64,000 nucleotides of DNA from Alcanivorax sp. DSM 26293 (GTDB lineage Bacteria; Pseudomonadota; Gammaproteobacteria; Pseudomonadales; Alcanivoracaceae): NCBI RefSeq assembly GCF_900107995.1, contig NZ_FNUM01000003.1, forward strand, positions 124,001 to 188,000, read 5' to 3'. Below the pieces are notes generated by a model, which saw only the letters and a list, made by a program, of their open reading frames with translations, had not been told where the DNA came from and made no database searches. Shown one piece after another: positions 16,733 through 25,458 of the stretch. The position numbers and the translations under genes are program-made. Position 1 is the first letter of the stretch. Every line of letters starts with the position of its first letter.

Positions 16733-16773
16733 GAGCTAGCTCCTTACTACTCTAAATAGTATCTACCTAGCTC
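16733..16773. promoter_or_regulatory. Nested dyad, probable operator of the island
   Basis: GAGCTAG (16733-16739) pairs with CTAGCTC (16767-16773), and inside it TACTA (16745-16749) pairs with TAGTA (16757-16761). Both dyads share the centre 16753. Its place 45-85 bp upstream of the MerR-like start suits autoregulation. Confidence 0.6.
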
Positions 16774-16926
16774 TGAGTCATATTGGCGCAACAATGAGTA
16801 AGTGCGCCACATGGGCAGCCTTTAGGAGACGCAAGGGGAAAGAGGATTAGGATTCGAGCGGGAATGACGCCTATGGGGGAACTTCTACACCGACCGGCGA
16901 ACTATGCTCTCGCCCGACGCTGAGGG

Positions 16927-17208
16927 CTAGGAGCAGTTACGAACCGCGCACTGACTTCGGGTGCGCCAGCGACCTTCGCTTGATATTGAGAGCACCTCAT
17001 GGGCCAGGGCGACAAGCTCGTCAGCGGCAACGTGCAGAATGTTGTATTGGTTAGGGGGTAATAAGTCGGTTTTGGCGTAGTATTCATGCAGCTTGACCTG
17101 CTGGAGATCATCACGGTTCTTCATACCGGTCATCATAGAGTATTCACTCGGCACTTGAACGTTTGGGACGGGTCTGGTTTGTCGAGCAATCACCCCAACA
17201 CTGTCCAT
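16927..17208 (-). CDS. Small hypothetical protein (93 aa), doubtful
   Basis: Starts MDSVGVIARQ, with AAAGG nine bases upstream. The middle reads like a real protein (NRDDLQQVKLHEYYAK, NILHVAADELVALAHEVL), with amphipathic helix character, while the last ~15 residues (RWRTRSQCAVRNCS) look like read-through of non-coding sequence. No family is recognised. It could be a remnant of a longer island gene. It lies between the operator of the restriction-type operon and the 30-bp hairpin. Confidence 0.3.
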   Translation of the reverse strand: MDSVGVIARQTRPVPNVQVPSEYSMMTGMKNRDDLQQVKLHEYYAKTDLLPPNQYNILHVAADELVALAHEVLSISSEGRWRTRSQCAVRNCS

Positions 17209-17229
17209 ATAGACAGCCTTTCATTATGA

Positions 17230-17303
17230 CCAACACCTCCTCTTCTCCGCGCAATCTCCCCAGCCCTCGTTGAGGAGATTGCGCGGAGAAGAGGAGGTGT
17301 TGG
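17230..17303. repeat. Perfect 30-bp inverted repeat with 14-nt loop
   Basis: The left arm 17230-17259 begins CCAACACCTCCTC. The right arm 17274-17303 ends GAGGAGGTGTTGG and is its exact reverse complement. No T-run follows, so it does not look like a normal terminator. Confidence 0.9.
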
Positions 17304-17521
17304 GGACGTTCGTTGACTTGGGCTGGGCACCAGGAAGGAACAGGCTTGCCCAGACTGCAGGGTGTGCCGTGATCACTATTTCATCAAGAGCCGGAAGCAG
17401 TGGCATGGCCGCCACAAAAAAGGCCCAGCGGCACCACGCCATCAAGGCGCGATAACGCTAGACCGATTTTGAGAATCATGTCATGTGCATTTGCTACATA
17501 ATGCCGTTAGATAGCGCGGGA

Positions 17522-18586
17522 TTACTTGACGCGCGGATCCAGCTCGCCGGCTTCGTAGCGCTGGAACATGCGCTCCAGGCTGATCGGCTTGATCTTGTCC
17601 GCATTGCCGGCCGTGCCGAACGCTTCGTAGCGGGCAATACAGATATCGCGCATGGCGGTGATGGATTCCTTCAGGTACTTGCGCGGGTCGAACTCGGCCG
17701 GGTTATGGGCCAGGAAACGACGAATCGCACCGGTGGACGCCAGACGCAGGTCGGTATCGATGTTCACCTTGCGCACGCCGTGCTTGATGCCTTCCTGAAT
17801 CTCTTCCACCGGCACCCCGTAGGTTTCCGCAATCTCGCCACCGTACTCATTGATGATGGCCAGCCAGTCCTGCGGCACGGAGGAGGAACCGTGCATGACC
17901 AGGTGAGTATCCGGGATGCGCTTGTGGATCGCCTTGATCTGCTCGATGGCCAGAATGTCACCGGTGGGCGGACGGGTGAACTTGTAGGCACCGTGGCTGG
18001 TACCGATGGCGATGGCCAGGGCATCCACCTTGGTTTGCTTGACGAAGTCCGCCGCCTCTTCCGGGTCGGTGAGCATCTGATCGTGGCTCAGGGTGCCTTC
18101 CGCGCCGATACCATCTTCTTCACCGGCCTGGCCGGTTTCCAGGGAACCCAGGCAGCCCAGCTCACCTTCCACAGACACACCACAGGCGTGGGCCATGGCC
18201 ACCGCTTGCTGGGTGACGCGCACGTTGTACTCGTAATCCGTGGGGGTCTTGCCGTCCTCGCCCAGCGAGCCATCCATCATCACCGAGGAGAACCCCAGCT
18301 GGATGGAGCGCTGACACACGGAAGGGCTGGTGCCGTGATCCTGGTGCATCACCACAGGAATGTGCGGAAATTCTTCGGTGGCTGCCAGAATCAGGTGCCG
18401 CAGGAAAGGAGCACCGGCGTATTTGCGGGCGCCAGCGGAGGCCTGCACGATCACCGGGGAATTGGTCTGGTCCGCGGCTTCCATGATGGCGCGCATCTGT
18501 TCCACGTTATTGACGTTAAAGGCCGGTACGCCATAACCGTGTTCGGCGGCGTGGTCCAGCAACTGTCGCATGCTTACGAGTGCCAT
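17522..18586 (-). CDS. fba: Class II fructose-bisphosphate aldolase (Calvin-type subgroup)
   Basis: Zinc enzyme that interconverts fructose-1,6-bisphosphate with DHAP and glyceraldehyde-3-phosphate; cytoplasmic. The 354 aa match the cbbA/fba subgroup. Metal and catalytic motifs are VMHQDHGTS (His pair at about 80-83), [10 protein letters not shown] (Glu), [10 protein letters not shown] (His) and [10 protein letters not shown] (His plus phosphate loop). It is the last gene of the tkt-epd-pgk-fba minus-strand block, 83 bp after pgk. In an alkane or fatty-acid degrader it would run mainly in the gluconeogenic direction; this is inference. Confidence 0.96.
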   Translation of the reverse strand: MALVSMRQLLDHAAEHGYGVPAFNVNNVEQMRAIMEAADQTNSPVIVQASAGARKYAGAPFLRHLILAATEEFPHIPVVMHQDHGTSPSVCQRSIQLGFSSVMMDGSLGEDGKTPTDYEYNVRVTQQAVAMAHACGVSVEGELGCLGSLETGQAGEEDGIGAEGTLSHDQMLTDPEEAADFVKQTKVDALAIAIGTSHGAYKFTRPPTGDILAIEQIKAIHKRIPDTHLVMHGSSSVPQDWLAIINEYGGEIAETYGVPVEEIQEGIKHGVRKVNIDTDLRLASTGAIRRFLAHNPAEFDPRKYLKESITAMRDICIARYEAFGTAGNADKIKPISLERMFQRYEAGELDPRVK

Positions 18587-18669
18587 TGTGTTTCCCCTTC
18601 GGTTCCGTGGGCAGCGATGCTGCCCGTTTCCTGTTCAGTGGTTACCCAGACCGGCCATGCGGTCTGTGA

Positions 18670-19833
18670 TCAATCTTTCGCCCGCGCTTCCAGCATGGCG
18701 ACTGCCGGCAGCACCTTGCCTTCCACAAATTCCAGGAAGGCCCCACCACCGGTGGAGATGTAGCTGACCTTGTCGGTGATACCGTACTTGTCGACGGCGG
18801 CCAAGGTGTCACCGCCACCGGCAATGGAGAAGGCATCGGAGTCGGCAATGGCTTCCGCCATTTCCCGGGTGCCCTCACCGAACTGGTCAAATTCGAACAC
18901 ACCCAGCGGGCCGTTCCAGATAATGGTCTTGGCTTCCTTCATCAGCGCCGCCACGATGTGGGCAGTCTGCGGGCCAATATCCAGAATCAGGTCGTCCTCG
19001 GCCACATCATCCACCTTCTTGGCGGTGGCTTCAGCGGATTCGGCAAATTCCTTGGCGGTGACCACATCCACCGGGATCGGGATATGCACCTTCTCGGCGA
19101 TCTTCTTCGCCGCCGGGATCAAGTCTTCCTCGTACAGAGACTTGCCCACCGGATGACCGGCCGCGGCCAGGAAAGTGTTGGCGATACCGCCACCCACCAC
19201 CAGCTGGTCCACCACATCCGACAGGGATTCCAGCACCTCCAGCTTGGTGGATACCTTGGAACCCCCGACAATCGCCACCAGCGGCTTCTCGGGCGCGTTC
19301 AGGGCCTTGCCGAGAGCATCCAGCTCATTGGCCAGCAACGGACCGGCACAGGCGACCGGGGCAAACTTGCCCACACCATGGGTGGACGCCTGGGCCCTGT
19401 GTGCGGTGCCGAAGGCATCCATCACATAGATATCACAGAGGGCCGCCATCTTTTGTGACAGCGCCTCGTCATCCTTTTTCTCGCCCTTGTTGAAACGGAC
19501 GTTCTCGCACAACACGACCTGGCCTTCTGCCACGTCCACGCCGTCCAGCCAGTCTTTCACCAGCGGCACCTCTCGCCCCAGCAGCTTGCCAAGATGGTCG
19601 GCCACCGGCTGCAGGGAAAACTCCTCCGCGTACTCCCCTTCCGTGGGACGGCCCAGATGCGACATCAGCATCACTTTGGCTCCCGCCTTCAGGGCGTGCT
19701 CGATGGTGGGCAGGGACGCGCGGATACGCGCATCGCTGGTGACCTTGCCGTCCTTCACCGGCACGTTCAGGTCTTCCCGGATGAGAACGCGCTTGCCTGC
19801 CAGATCCAGGTCGGTCATGCGTTTGAAGTTCAT
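18670..19833 (-). CDS. pgk: Phosphoglycerate kinase
   Basis: Transfers phosphate between 1,3-bisphosphoglycerate and ADP. The 387 aa are normal for bacterial PGK. Visible motifs are [11 protein letters not shown] near the N-terminus (substrate Arg/Asp/Asn), [23 protein letters not shown] (nucleotide loop) and the C-terminal [13 protein letters not shown] and [13 protein letters not shown], which bind the nucleotide phosphate. It lies between epd and fba in the same direction, as in E. coli, with a 48-bp spacer to epd. Confidence 0.97.
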   Translation of the reverse strand: MNFKRMTDLDLAGKRVLIREDLNVPVKDGKVTSDARIRASLPTIEHALKAGAKVMLMSHLGRPTEGEYAEEFSLQPVADHLGKLLGREVPLVKDWLDGVDVAEGQVVLCENVRFNKGEKKDDEALSQKMAALCDIYVMDAFGTAHRAQASTHGVGKFAPVACAGPLLANELDALGKALNAPEKPLVAIVGGSKVSTKLEVLESLSDVVDQLVVGGGIANTFLAAAGHPVGKSLYEEDLIPAAKKIAEKVHIPIPVDVVTAKEFAESAEATAKKVDDVAEDDLILDIGPQTAHIVAALMKEAKTIIWNGPLGVFEFDQFGEGTREMAEAIADSDAFSIAGGGDTLAAVDKYGITDKVSYISTGGGAFLEFVEGKVLPAVAMLEARAKD

Positions 19834-19881
19834 GTCGTACTTACCTCATTCACGGCCACCCGCATGGGTGCATCCATTCAT

Positions 19882-20910
19882 TCAAGCTTGATGTGATTCA
19901 GCCAGCGCCGCCACCCAGTCGAGCAGTCGGTTCGCATAGCCCCATTCGTTGTCATACCAGGCCACTATCTGCACCATGGCCTGCCCCATCTCGCCCTGCA
20001 CCCGGGTCTGGGTGGCATCGACGATGGCAGATTCCGGCCGGTGGTTGAAATCCACGCTCACCAGCGGCGCATCATTGTACCCAATCAACGCACTGGCTTC
20101 TTTCGATTGCTGCTGCAGCCACTGGTTCAGACTGTCGCTATCCGGGGTACGCTCCAGCAGCAGTGTCAGCTCCACCATGGCCACGTTCAGGGTGGGCACA
20201 CGGATGGAATGGCCGCTGATCTTGCCGGCCAGGGCCGGCAGCACCTGCTGTACCGCGCCGATCGCACTGCTGGTGGTGGGCACGATGTTCTGTGCCCCGG
20301 CCCGGCCCCGGCGAGGGTCCCGATGAACATGATCCAGCAGGGTCTGATCCGACGTATAGGAGTGGATCTCCTTCATCAGTACCTGGCGGATGCCATAGGC
20401 CTGGTCCAGCCGGGACAGCAGTGGCGCAATACAGTGGGTGGTACAGGATGCCGCCGACAGCACCTTGCTGTCATCGCGCACATCCCTGTGGTTCACGCCG
20501 TACACCACGATCTGGTCCGCCTGATCGAACGGCACCGCACCGATGATGACCCGCCCGGCCCCTGCCTCCAGATGCCGTGAGGCACCCGCATGACTGCGGA
20601 AATGACCGGAGCATTCCAGCACCAGATCCACCCCCATCTCGCGCCAGGGCAATTGTTCCGGCTTGGGTTGCTGCAGCAGCCGCGGGGCCTGCTTGCCGAT
20701 ACGCAGCATGCCTTCGATCAATTCCGCCGGCTCCGCCAGACGACCATGGGTGGTGTCGTAGCGGGTCAGGTACAGCAGGTCTTCCGGGCGACCCTTGTCA
20801 TTGATCGCCGCCAGGGTGAACGGTGCCTGCCAGCCGGCGCCTTCGCGCTCGGCCAGGGCACGGACAAAGGAACGCCCGATACGGCCGTAGCCGTTAATCG
20901 CGACTTTCAC
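19882..20910 (-). CDS. epd: Erythrose-4-phosphate dehydrogenase / GAPDH-family protein
   Basis: NAD-dependent aldehyde-phosphate dehydrogenase. The 342 aa are close to Epd (about 339). The Rossmann motif is INGYGRIGRSF (6-16). The catalytic Cys is in AASCTTHC and the catalytic His in MKEIHSYTSDQ. PLVSVDFNHRPESAIVDATQTRV-like sequence near residues 285-305 resembles E. coli Epd more than GapA. The usual SCTTNC is SCTTHC here: Asn replaced by His two residues before the second Cys. It starts right at the tkt stop (adjacent bases), with pgk and fba following. Epd would supply erythronate-4-phosphate for PLP synthesis; GAPDH activity is not excluded. Confidence 0.82.
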   Translation of the reverse strand: MKVAINGYGRIGRSFVRALAEREGAGWQAPFTLAAINDKGRPEDLLYLTRYDTTHGRLAEPAELIEGMLRIGKQAPRLLQQPKPEQLPWREMGVDLVLECSGHFRSHAGASRHLEAGAGRVIIGAVPFDQADQIVVYGVNHRDVRDDSKVLSAASCTTHCIAPLLSRLDQAYGIRQVLMKEIHSYTSDQTLLDHVHRDPRRGRAGAQNIVPTTSSAIGAVQQVLPALAGKISGHSIRVPTLNVAMVELTLLLERTPDSDSLNQWLQQQSKEASALIGYNDAPLVSVDFNHRPESAIVDATQTRVQGEMGQAMVQIVAWYDNEWGYANRLLDWVAALAESHQA

Positions 20911-22911
20911 TTAGAGCAGGCTCTCCACGGCCTGCTGCACTGCCTCGGCAGTGATATTGAAGTGCTTGAACAAGTCGCCGGCGGGGGCAGAGGCGCCGAA
21001 GCTGTTCATGCCCACCACCTTGCCGTCCAGGCCTACAAAGCGATACCAGTAATCGGCGATGGCCGCTTCCACGGCAACCCGGGCGCGCACACTGGAGGGC
21101 AGCACGCTTTCCTGGTACTCACGGTCCTGGGCCAGGAACTCTTCCACGCAGGGCATGGAGACCACACGGATAGTCTTACCGGTCAGAGCCTTGGCCGCAT
21201 TCACCGCCAGCTCCACTTCAGAGCCGGTGGCAATGATGATGGCGTCCGGGGTGCCCTCACCGGTTTGCAGCAGGGTGTAGCCGCCTTTTTCGATCTCGGC
21301 CAGCTGCGCATCACCTCGCTCCATGCAGGGCAGCCCCTGGCGGGAGAAGATCAGCGCGGAAGGACCGTCTTGCCGGACAATGGCTTTCTTCCAGGACACC
21401 GCGGATTCCACCGTGTCGCAGGGGCGCCAGGTGCGCATGTTCGGGGTCAGGCGCAGGTTGGCCATTTGCTCAATGGGCTGGTGAGTCGGGCCGTCTTCAC
21501 CCAGGCCGATGGAATCGTGGGTATAGACCAGAATGTTGGGCTGATGCATCAGCGCCGCCATGCGCACCGCGTTGCGGGCATATTCCATGAACACCAGGAA
21601 GGTGCCGCCGTAAGGGCGCAGGCCGCCGTGCAGGCAGAGACCGTTCTGGATCGCGGTCATGGCGAATTCACGCACCCCGTAATGGATATAGTTGCCGCTG
21701 GCATCATCCGCGGTGACCGACTTGCAGCCTTTCCAGATGGTGTTGTTGGAGCCGGCCAGGTCGGCGGAGCCACCGGCCAGTTCCGGCAGCAGCGGGCCGA
21801 AGGCATCGAGAGTGTTCTGGCTGGCCTTGCGGGTGGCGACCTTGTCACCTTTTTCCTGGCACTCACGGATGTAGGCATCCGCCTGCTCCTGGAAGTTGGC
21901 GGGCAATTCACCGGCCTGACGACGCAGGAACTCTGCCGCCAGTTCCGGGTAGGCGGCCTGGTAAGCGTCGAAACGCTGCTGCCAGTCGCTCTGGGCAGCC
22001 GCCCCTTTCTCGCTGCCATCCCAGGCCTGTTTGATGTCGGCAGGAATCTCGAAGGGACCGTGCTTCCAGCCCAGCGCGTCCCGGGTCAGGGCAATTTCGT
22101 CTTCCCCCAGGGCGGCACCGTGGGACTCTTCCTTGCCCTGCTTGTTGGGGCTGCCGAAACCGATAACGGTCTTGCAGCAGATCAGGGTGGGCTGATCGGT
22201 ATTGGCACGGGCATTTTCGATGGCCACCTGAACCTCTTCCGCGTTGTGACCATCCACATTGGGGATCACCTGCCAGCCATAGGCACGGAAACGCTCCACG
22301 GTGTCATCGGTGAACCAGCCTTCCACCTCACCATCAATGGAAATGCCATTGTCGTCATAGAAGGCCACCAGCTTGCCCAGGCCCAGGGTGCCAGCCAGGG
22401 AACACGCCTCATGGGAGATGCCTTCCATCATGCAGCCATCGCCCAGGAAGCAGTAGGTGTAGTGGTCGACGATATCGTGCCCTTCCCGGTTGAACTGACC
22501 TGCCAGCATCTTCTCCGCCAATGCCATGCCCACGGCATTGGCAATGCCCTGGCCCAGCGGGCCGGTGGTGGTTTCGATGCCCGGGGCGTCGCCGTATTCC
22601 GGGTGCCCGGCGGTGGGGCTGCCCAGCTGACGGAAGTTCTTGATGTCGTCCAGACTGACGCCGTAGCCGCTCAGGTGCAGCAGACTGTAAAGCAGCATGG
22701 AGCCGTGACCATTGGACAGCACGAAGCGATCCCGGTCGGGCCAGGTGGGATCCTGCGGGTTGTGCTTGAGGAAGCCGCGCCACAACACCTCGGCGATATC
22801 GGCCATTCCCATGGGCGCACCGGGGTGCCCGGAATTGGCTTTCTGTACCGCATCCATGCTCAGGGCACGGATAGCGTTGGCGAGTTCACGGCGGGCGGGG
22901 GCACTGGACAT
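20911..22911 (-). CDS. tkt: Transketolase
   Basis: Thiamine-diphosphate enzyme that transfers two-carbon units in the pentose phosphate pathway. Starting at [10 protein letters not shown] (ATG at 22911, GGAG upstream) gives 666 aa, the usual size. Motifs: [30 protein letters not shown], the ThDP motif [12 protein letters not shown] to NGISIDG, and [18 protein letters not shown]-type sequence in the Pyr domain. The in-frame ATG at 22962 is less likely. It heads the tkt-epd-pgk-fba block and diverges from the ArsR-type regulator. Confidence 0.96.
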   Translation of the reverse strand: MSSAPARRELANAIRALSMDAVQKANSGHPGAPMGMADIAEVLWRGFLKHNPQDPTWPDRDRFVLSNGHGSMLLYSLLHLSGYGVSLDDIKNFRQLGSPTAGHPEYGDAPGIETTTGPLGQGIANAVGMALAEKMLAGQFNREGHDIVDHYTYCFLGDGCMMEGISHEACSLAGTLGLGKLVAFYDDNGISIDGEVEGWFTDDTVERFRAYGWQVIPNVDGHNAEEVQVAIENARANTDQPTLICCKTVIGFGSPNKQGKEESHGAALGEDEIALTRDALGWKHGPFEIPADIKQAWDGSEKGAAAQSDWQQRFDAYQAAYPELAAEFLRRQAGELPANFQEQADAYIRECQEKGDKVATRKASQNTLDAFGPLLPELAGGSADLAGSNNTIWKGCKSVTADDASGNYIHYGVREFAMTAIQNGLCLHGGLRPYGGTFLVFMEYARNAVRMAALMHQPNILVYTHDSIGLGEDGPTHQPIEQMANLRLTPNMRTWRPCDTVESAVSWKKAIVRQDGPSALIFSRQGLPCMERGDAQLAEIEKGGYTLLQTGEGTPDAIIIATGSEVELAVNAAKALTGKTIRVVSMPCVEEFLAQDREYQESVLPSSVRARVAVEAAIADYWYRFVGLDGKVVGMNSFGASAPAGDLFKHFNITAEAVQQAVESLL

Positions 22912-23056
22912 GCAGGGCTCCAAACTGGCTGGTGGCTGAAAAGGGGCGCTATTGTCCCTCAAGGGGATAATCGCTACAAGCGCGGGCGCCCCGCCCGCCG
23001 GTTTACATGCCCCAGAGCAGCTCTGGCGGGTGACCGGCCAGGCCGCCAGAAAATCT

Positions 23057-23076
23057 ATATCAATTTATTTTGATTT
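23057..23076. promoter_or_regulatory. Probable ArsR/SahR-type operator overlapping a promoter
   Basis: ATATCAA (23057-23063) and TTGATTT (23070-23076) form a near-palindrome with a 6-bp spacer. TTGATT (23070-23075) also serves as a -35 hexamer, with TAGACT at 23092-23097 as -10 (16-bp spacer), just before the regulator ATG at 23105. Binding here would block the promoter, so autoregulation is likely. Confidence 0.55.
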
Positions 23077-23104
23077 AGCTTTTCATTGCGCTAGACTCTC
23101 CCCT

Positions 23105-24088
23105 ATGAATGCACAAGCACCCGACGCTCCGGAGATCACTGATCATCTGGCGGGCTTCCTCAAGGCCGCTGGCGACCCGTTGCGTCTTCAGGTGCTGCAG
23201 GTGCTGGGCCAGAACAGCTTCGGGGTGCTGGAGCTGTGCGACATCATGGCCATGAAACAATCCGGCATGAGTCACCACCTGAAGGTACTGGCCCAGGGTG
23301 GGCTGGTGGAGAAGCGGCGGGAAGGCAATTCCATCTTCTATCGCCGGCGCCTGCCCCAGGGTGACAACTCAGAAGGCGCGCTTCACGCCGCCCTGCTGGA
23401 AGAACTGGATGATAGCCCCCTGGACGGCCAGGTGGCGGAACGGCTTGAGCAGGTGCAAGGGCAGCGGGCGGAACAGAGCCGGGCCTTTTTCGCCCGCCAT
23501 GCGGAGCAGGTGGACGAACAGCAGGAACTGATTGCCGACTATGGCCAGTATGCGGATCAGGCCCTGGAATTACTCACCCGGGCCAGCCCGGACGCTCCGG
23601 ATGGCAAGAGCGTCCTGGAGATCGGCCCCGGTGATGGCCAGTTTCTTCTGGAGCTGGCGACACGCTTTGACACCGTGTTCGGCCTGGATAATGCCGAAGC
23701 CATGCTGGAGCGGGCCCGCCAGAACCTGACTGTCGCCAAACGGCAAAATGTGCAACTGATACTGGGTGAGTGGCCCGCCAGCGCCACCATCCTGCCCACG
23801 GTGGATGCCGTGGTTCTGAACATGGTGCTGCATCACCTGCCAGCCCCCGCCAGCGCCATCGGCGCCGCGGCCCGGCAGCTGAATGAAGGCGGCACCCTGC
23901 TGATCACCGACCTGTGTCGGCATGACCAGCACTGGGCCCACGAGGCCTGTGGTGATTTCTGGCTTGGCTTCGAAGAAGCCGATCTGGTGGATTGGGCCGG
24001 CCGCGCCGGTCTGGCATTGCAGGAAAGCCAGTTTCTGGCCCTGCGCAATGGTTTTCAGGTGCAGGTACGCACCTTCAGGAAGAGTTGA
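23105..24088 (+). CDS. ArsR-type regulator fused to a SAM-dependent methyltransferase domain (SahR-like)
   Basis: The 327 aa contain an N-terminal ArsR winged helix (residues about 10-85: AAGDPLRLQVLQVL, MKQSGMSHHLKVL as recognition helix, GNSIFYRR as wing). The C-terminal class I methyltransferase-like domain has motif I VLEIGPGDGQFLLEL and VVLNMVLHHLPAP. It lacks the ArsR metal-site cysteines. The same architecture is found in SahR, which senses S-adenosylhomocysteine and represses methionine-cycle genes in other proteobacteria. It lies directly upstream of metK, ahcY and metF, which fits. The ATG at 23105 follows a promoter with a palindromic site; the longer frame from 22952 overlaps that promoter. 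Confidence 0.85.
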   Translation: MNAQAPDAPEITDHLAGFLKAAGDPLRLQVLQVLGQNSFGVLELCDIMAMKQSGMSHHLKVLAQGGLVEKRREGNSIFYRRRLPQGDNSEGALHAALLEELDDSPLDGQVAERLEQVQGQRAEQSRAFFARHAEQVDEQQELIADYGQYADQALELLTRASPDAPDGKSVLEIGPGDGQFLLELATRFDTVFGLDNAEAMLERARQNLTVAKRQNVQLILGEWPASATILPTVDAVVLNMVLHHLPAPASAIGAAARQLNEGGTLLITDLCRHDQHWAHEACGDFWLGFEEADLVDWAGRAGLALQESQFLALRNGFQVQVRTFRKS

Positions 24089-24150
24089 AAGTTTTTGGCG
24101 CCTGTTGAAGGCAATGTAACGCACACTTGAATAACGGGAGCACTCCAGTA

Positions 24151-25299
24151 ATGAGTGAATATTCCATCTTTACCTCTGAGTCTGTGTCCGAAGGCCACCC
24201 GGATAAAATGGCCGACCAGATCTCGGACGCCGTTCTGGATGCCATCATCAAGGATGACCCCCATGCCCGCGTGGCGGTGGAAACGCTGGTCAAAACCGGC
24301 ATGGCCATCGTTGCCGGTGAAGTCCGTACCAGCACCTATGTGGAGCTGGAGGACATCGTTCGCCAGGTGATTCTGGACATCGGCTATGACAGCTCCGACA
24401 AGGGCTTTGACGGCGCCAGCTGTGCCGTGCTTAACGGCATTGGCAAACAGTCTGCGGATATCGCTATCGGCGTAGACGAAGCCGAAAACAAGGAAATGGG
24501 CGCCGGCGACCAGGGCCTGATGTTCGGCTTTGCCACCAACGAAACTGACACCCTGATGCCCGCGCCGGTGTACTACTCTCACCGACTGGTGGAGCGCCAG
24601 GCACAGCTGCGCAAGAACGGCACCCTGCCCTGGTTGCGCCCGGATGCGAAAAGCCAGGTCACCCTGCGCTACGAGAACGGCATGCCGGTGGCCGTGGATG
24701 CGGTGGTGCTGTCCACCCAGCATTCCCCGGACATCAAGCTGGCCGATCTGCGTGAAGCGGTGATGGAAGAAATCATCAAGCCGGTCCTGCCGGAAGAGTG
24801 GCTGCACAAGGACACCCTGTACCACGTGAACCCCACCGGGATTTTCGTGATCGGCGGCCCCATGGGTGACTGTGGTCTGACCGGCCGCAAGATCATCGTG
24901 GATACCTACGGTGGCATGGCCCGTCACGGTGGCGGCGCCTTCTCCGGCAAGGACCCGTCCAAGGTAGACCGTTCCGCCGCCTACGCCGGCCGCTATGTGG
25001 CCAAGAACATCGTGGCTGCCGGCCTGGCCAGCAAGTGCGAGATCCAGGTGAGCTATGCCATCGGCGTGGCCGAACCTACCTCTATCTCGGTCAACACCTT
25101 CGGCACCGGCAAACTGAGCGACGATGCCATCGTGGCCCTGGTGCGCGAGCACTTTGACCTGCGCCCGCGGGGCATCATCGAGATGCTCGACCTGCGCAAG
25201 CCGATCTACCGCCCCACTGCCAGCTACGGCCACTTCGGTCGCGAAGGTTTCAGCTGGGAGAAAACTGACAAGGCGGCAGACCTGGCCAAGGCCCTGTAA
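24151..25299 (+). CDS. metK: S-adenosylmethionine synthetase
   Basis: Makes SAM from methionine and ATP. The 382 aa are the normal size. Motifs: [21 protein letters not shown]-type N-terminus, [13 protein letters not shown] (signature 1, about 115-127), [16 protein letters not shown] (P-loop-like signature 2, about 262-277) and [10 protein letters not shown]. The start MSEYSIF is at 24151 with GGGAG upstream, rather than the in-frame ATG at 24127. It follows the SahR-like regulator by 62 bp and is followed by the SAH riboswitch and ahcY. Confidence 0.97.
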   Translation: MSEYSIFTSESVSEGHPDKMADQISDAVLDAIIKDDPHARVAVETLVKTGMAIVAGEVRTSTYVELEDIVRQVILDIGYDSSDKGFDGASCAVLNGIGKQSADIAIGVDEAENKEMGAGDQGLMFGFATNETDTLMPAPVYYSHRLVERQAQLRKNGTLPWLRPDAKSQVTLRYENGMPVAVDAVVLSTQHSPDIKLADLREAVMEEIIKPVLPEEWLHKDTLYHVNPTGIFVIGGPMGDCGLTGRKIIVDTYGGMARHGGGAFSGKDPSKVDRSAAYAGRYVAKNIVAAGLASKCEIQVSYAIGVAEPTSISVNTFGTGKLSDDAIVALVREHFDLRPRGIIEMLDLRKPIYRPTASYGHFGREGFSWEKTDKAADLAKAL

Positions 25300-25355
25300 C
25301 CACGGCATCACCGCCGGCGCCGCCTCCCGGGTGGCGTCGGCATTATCCCGACTAT

Positions 25356-25431
25356 GTCTGCCCTGTGAGGGGCGCTGCAGCGGCTTGACCGCGAGGCTCG
25401 CTGGGCAGACACGCAAGGAACAACGGCGCCC
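25356..25431 (+). promoter_or_regulatory. SAH riboswitch
   Basis: Lies between metK and ahcY. The core GAGGGGCGCTGCAGCGGC, then TTGACCGCGAGGCTCGCT, matches the conserved SAH aptamer. The closing stem TCTGCCC (25357-25363) pairs with GGGCAGA (25403-25409). The downstream AACGGCGCCC lets GGCGCC pair with GGGCGC to form the pseudoknot. SAH binding activates expression of the downstream SAH-recycling gene, which here is ahcY, 28 bp further. Confidence 0.92.
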
Positions 25432-25458
25432 ATTCGTCAAAAACGAATGGAGAACATC

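Larger units (their letters stand above)
16689..17521. other. 833-bp spacer between the restriction-type operon and fba
   Basis: Holds a nested dyad operator (16733-16773), one weak minus-strand ORF (16927-17208) and a perfect 30-bp hairpin (17230-17303). A plus-strand reading-frame fragment at about 17317-17475 contains CPDCRVCRDHYF and lacks a start codon. At 17492-17503 is a 12-base sequence that is also present, inverted, at 12415-12426. No transposase or integrase is recognisable. The mixture of remnants suggests an old insertion boundary. Confidence 0.6.

Noticed and set aside
17230-17303. 30-bp hairpin as an integron attC site or Rho-independent terminator
   Set aside because: No R'/R'' core sites, no cassette array or integrase, and no T-run after the stem.
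17224-17445. Small minus and plus frames around the 30-bp hairpin
   Set aside because: They cross the hairpin arms, have no start signals and no recognisable protein; kept only as a remnant note.
17483-18763. 426-aa plus-strand frame over fba
   Set aside because: Antisense to class II aldolase; no start with Shine-Dalgarno and no family motif.
20590-23073. 827-aa open frame on the plus strand
   Set aside because: Antisense to tkt and epd. The composition is rich in G/H/Q/R as expected of a GC-rich shadow frame, with no domain motif.
22952-23104. Longer N-terminus of the ArsR-type regulator
   Set aside because: This stretch covers the predicted promoter and operator; ArsR domains begin right after the ATG at 23105.
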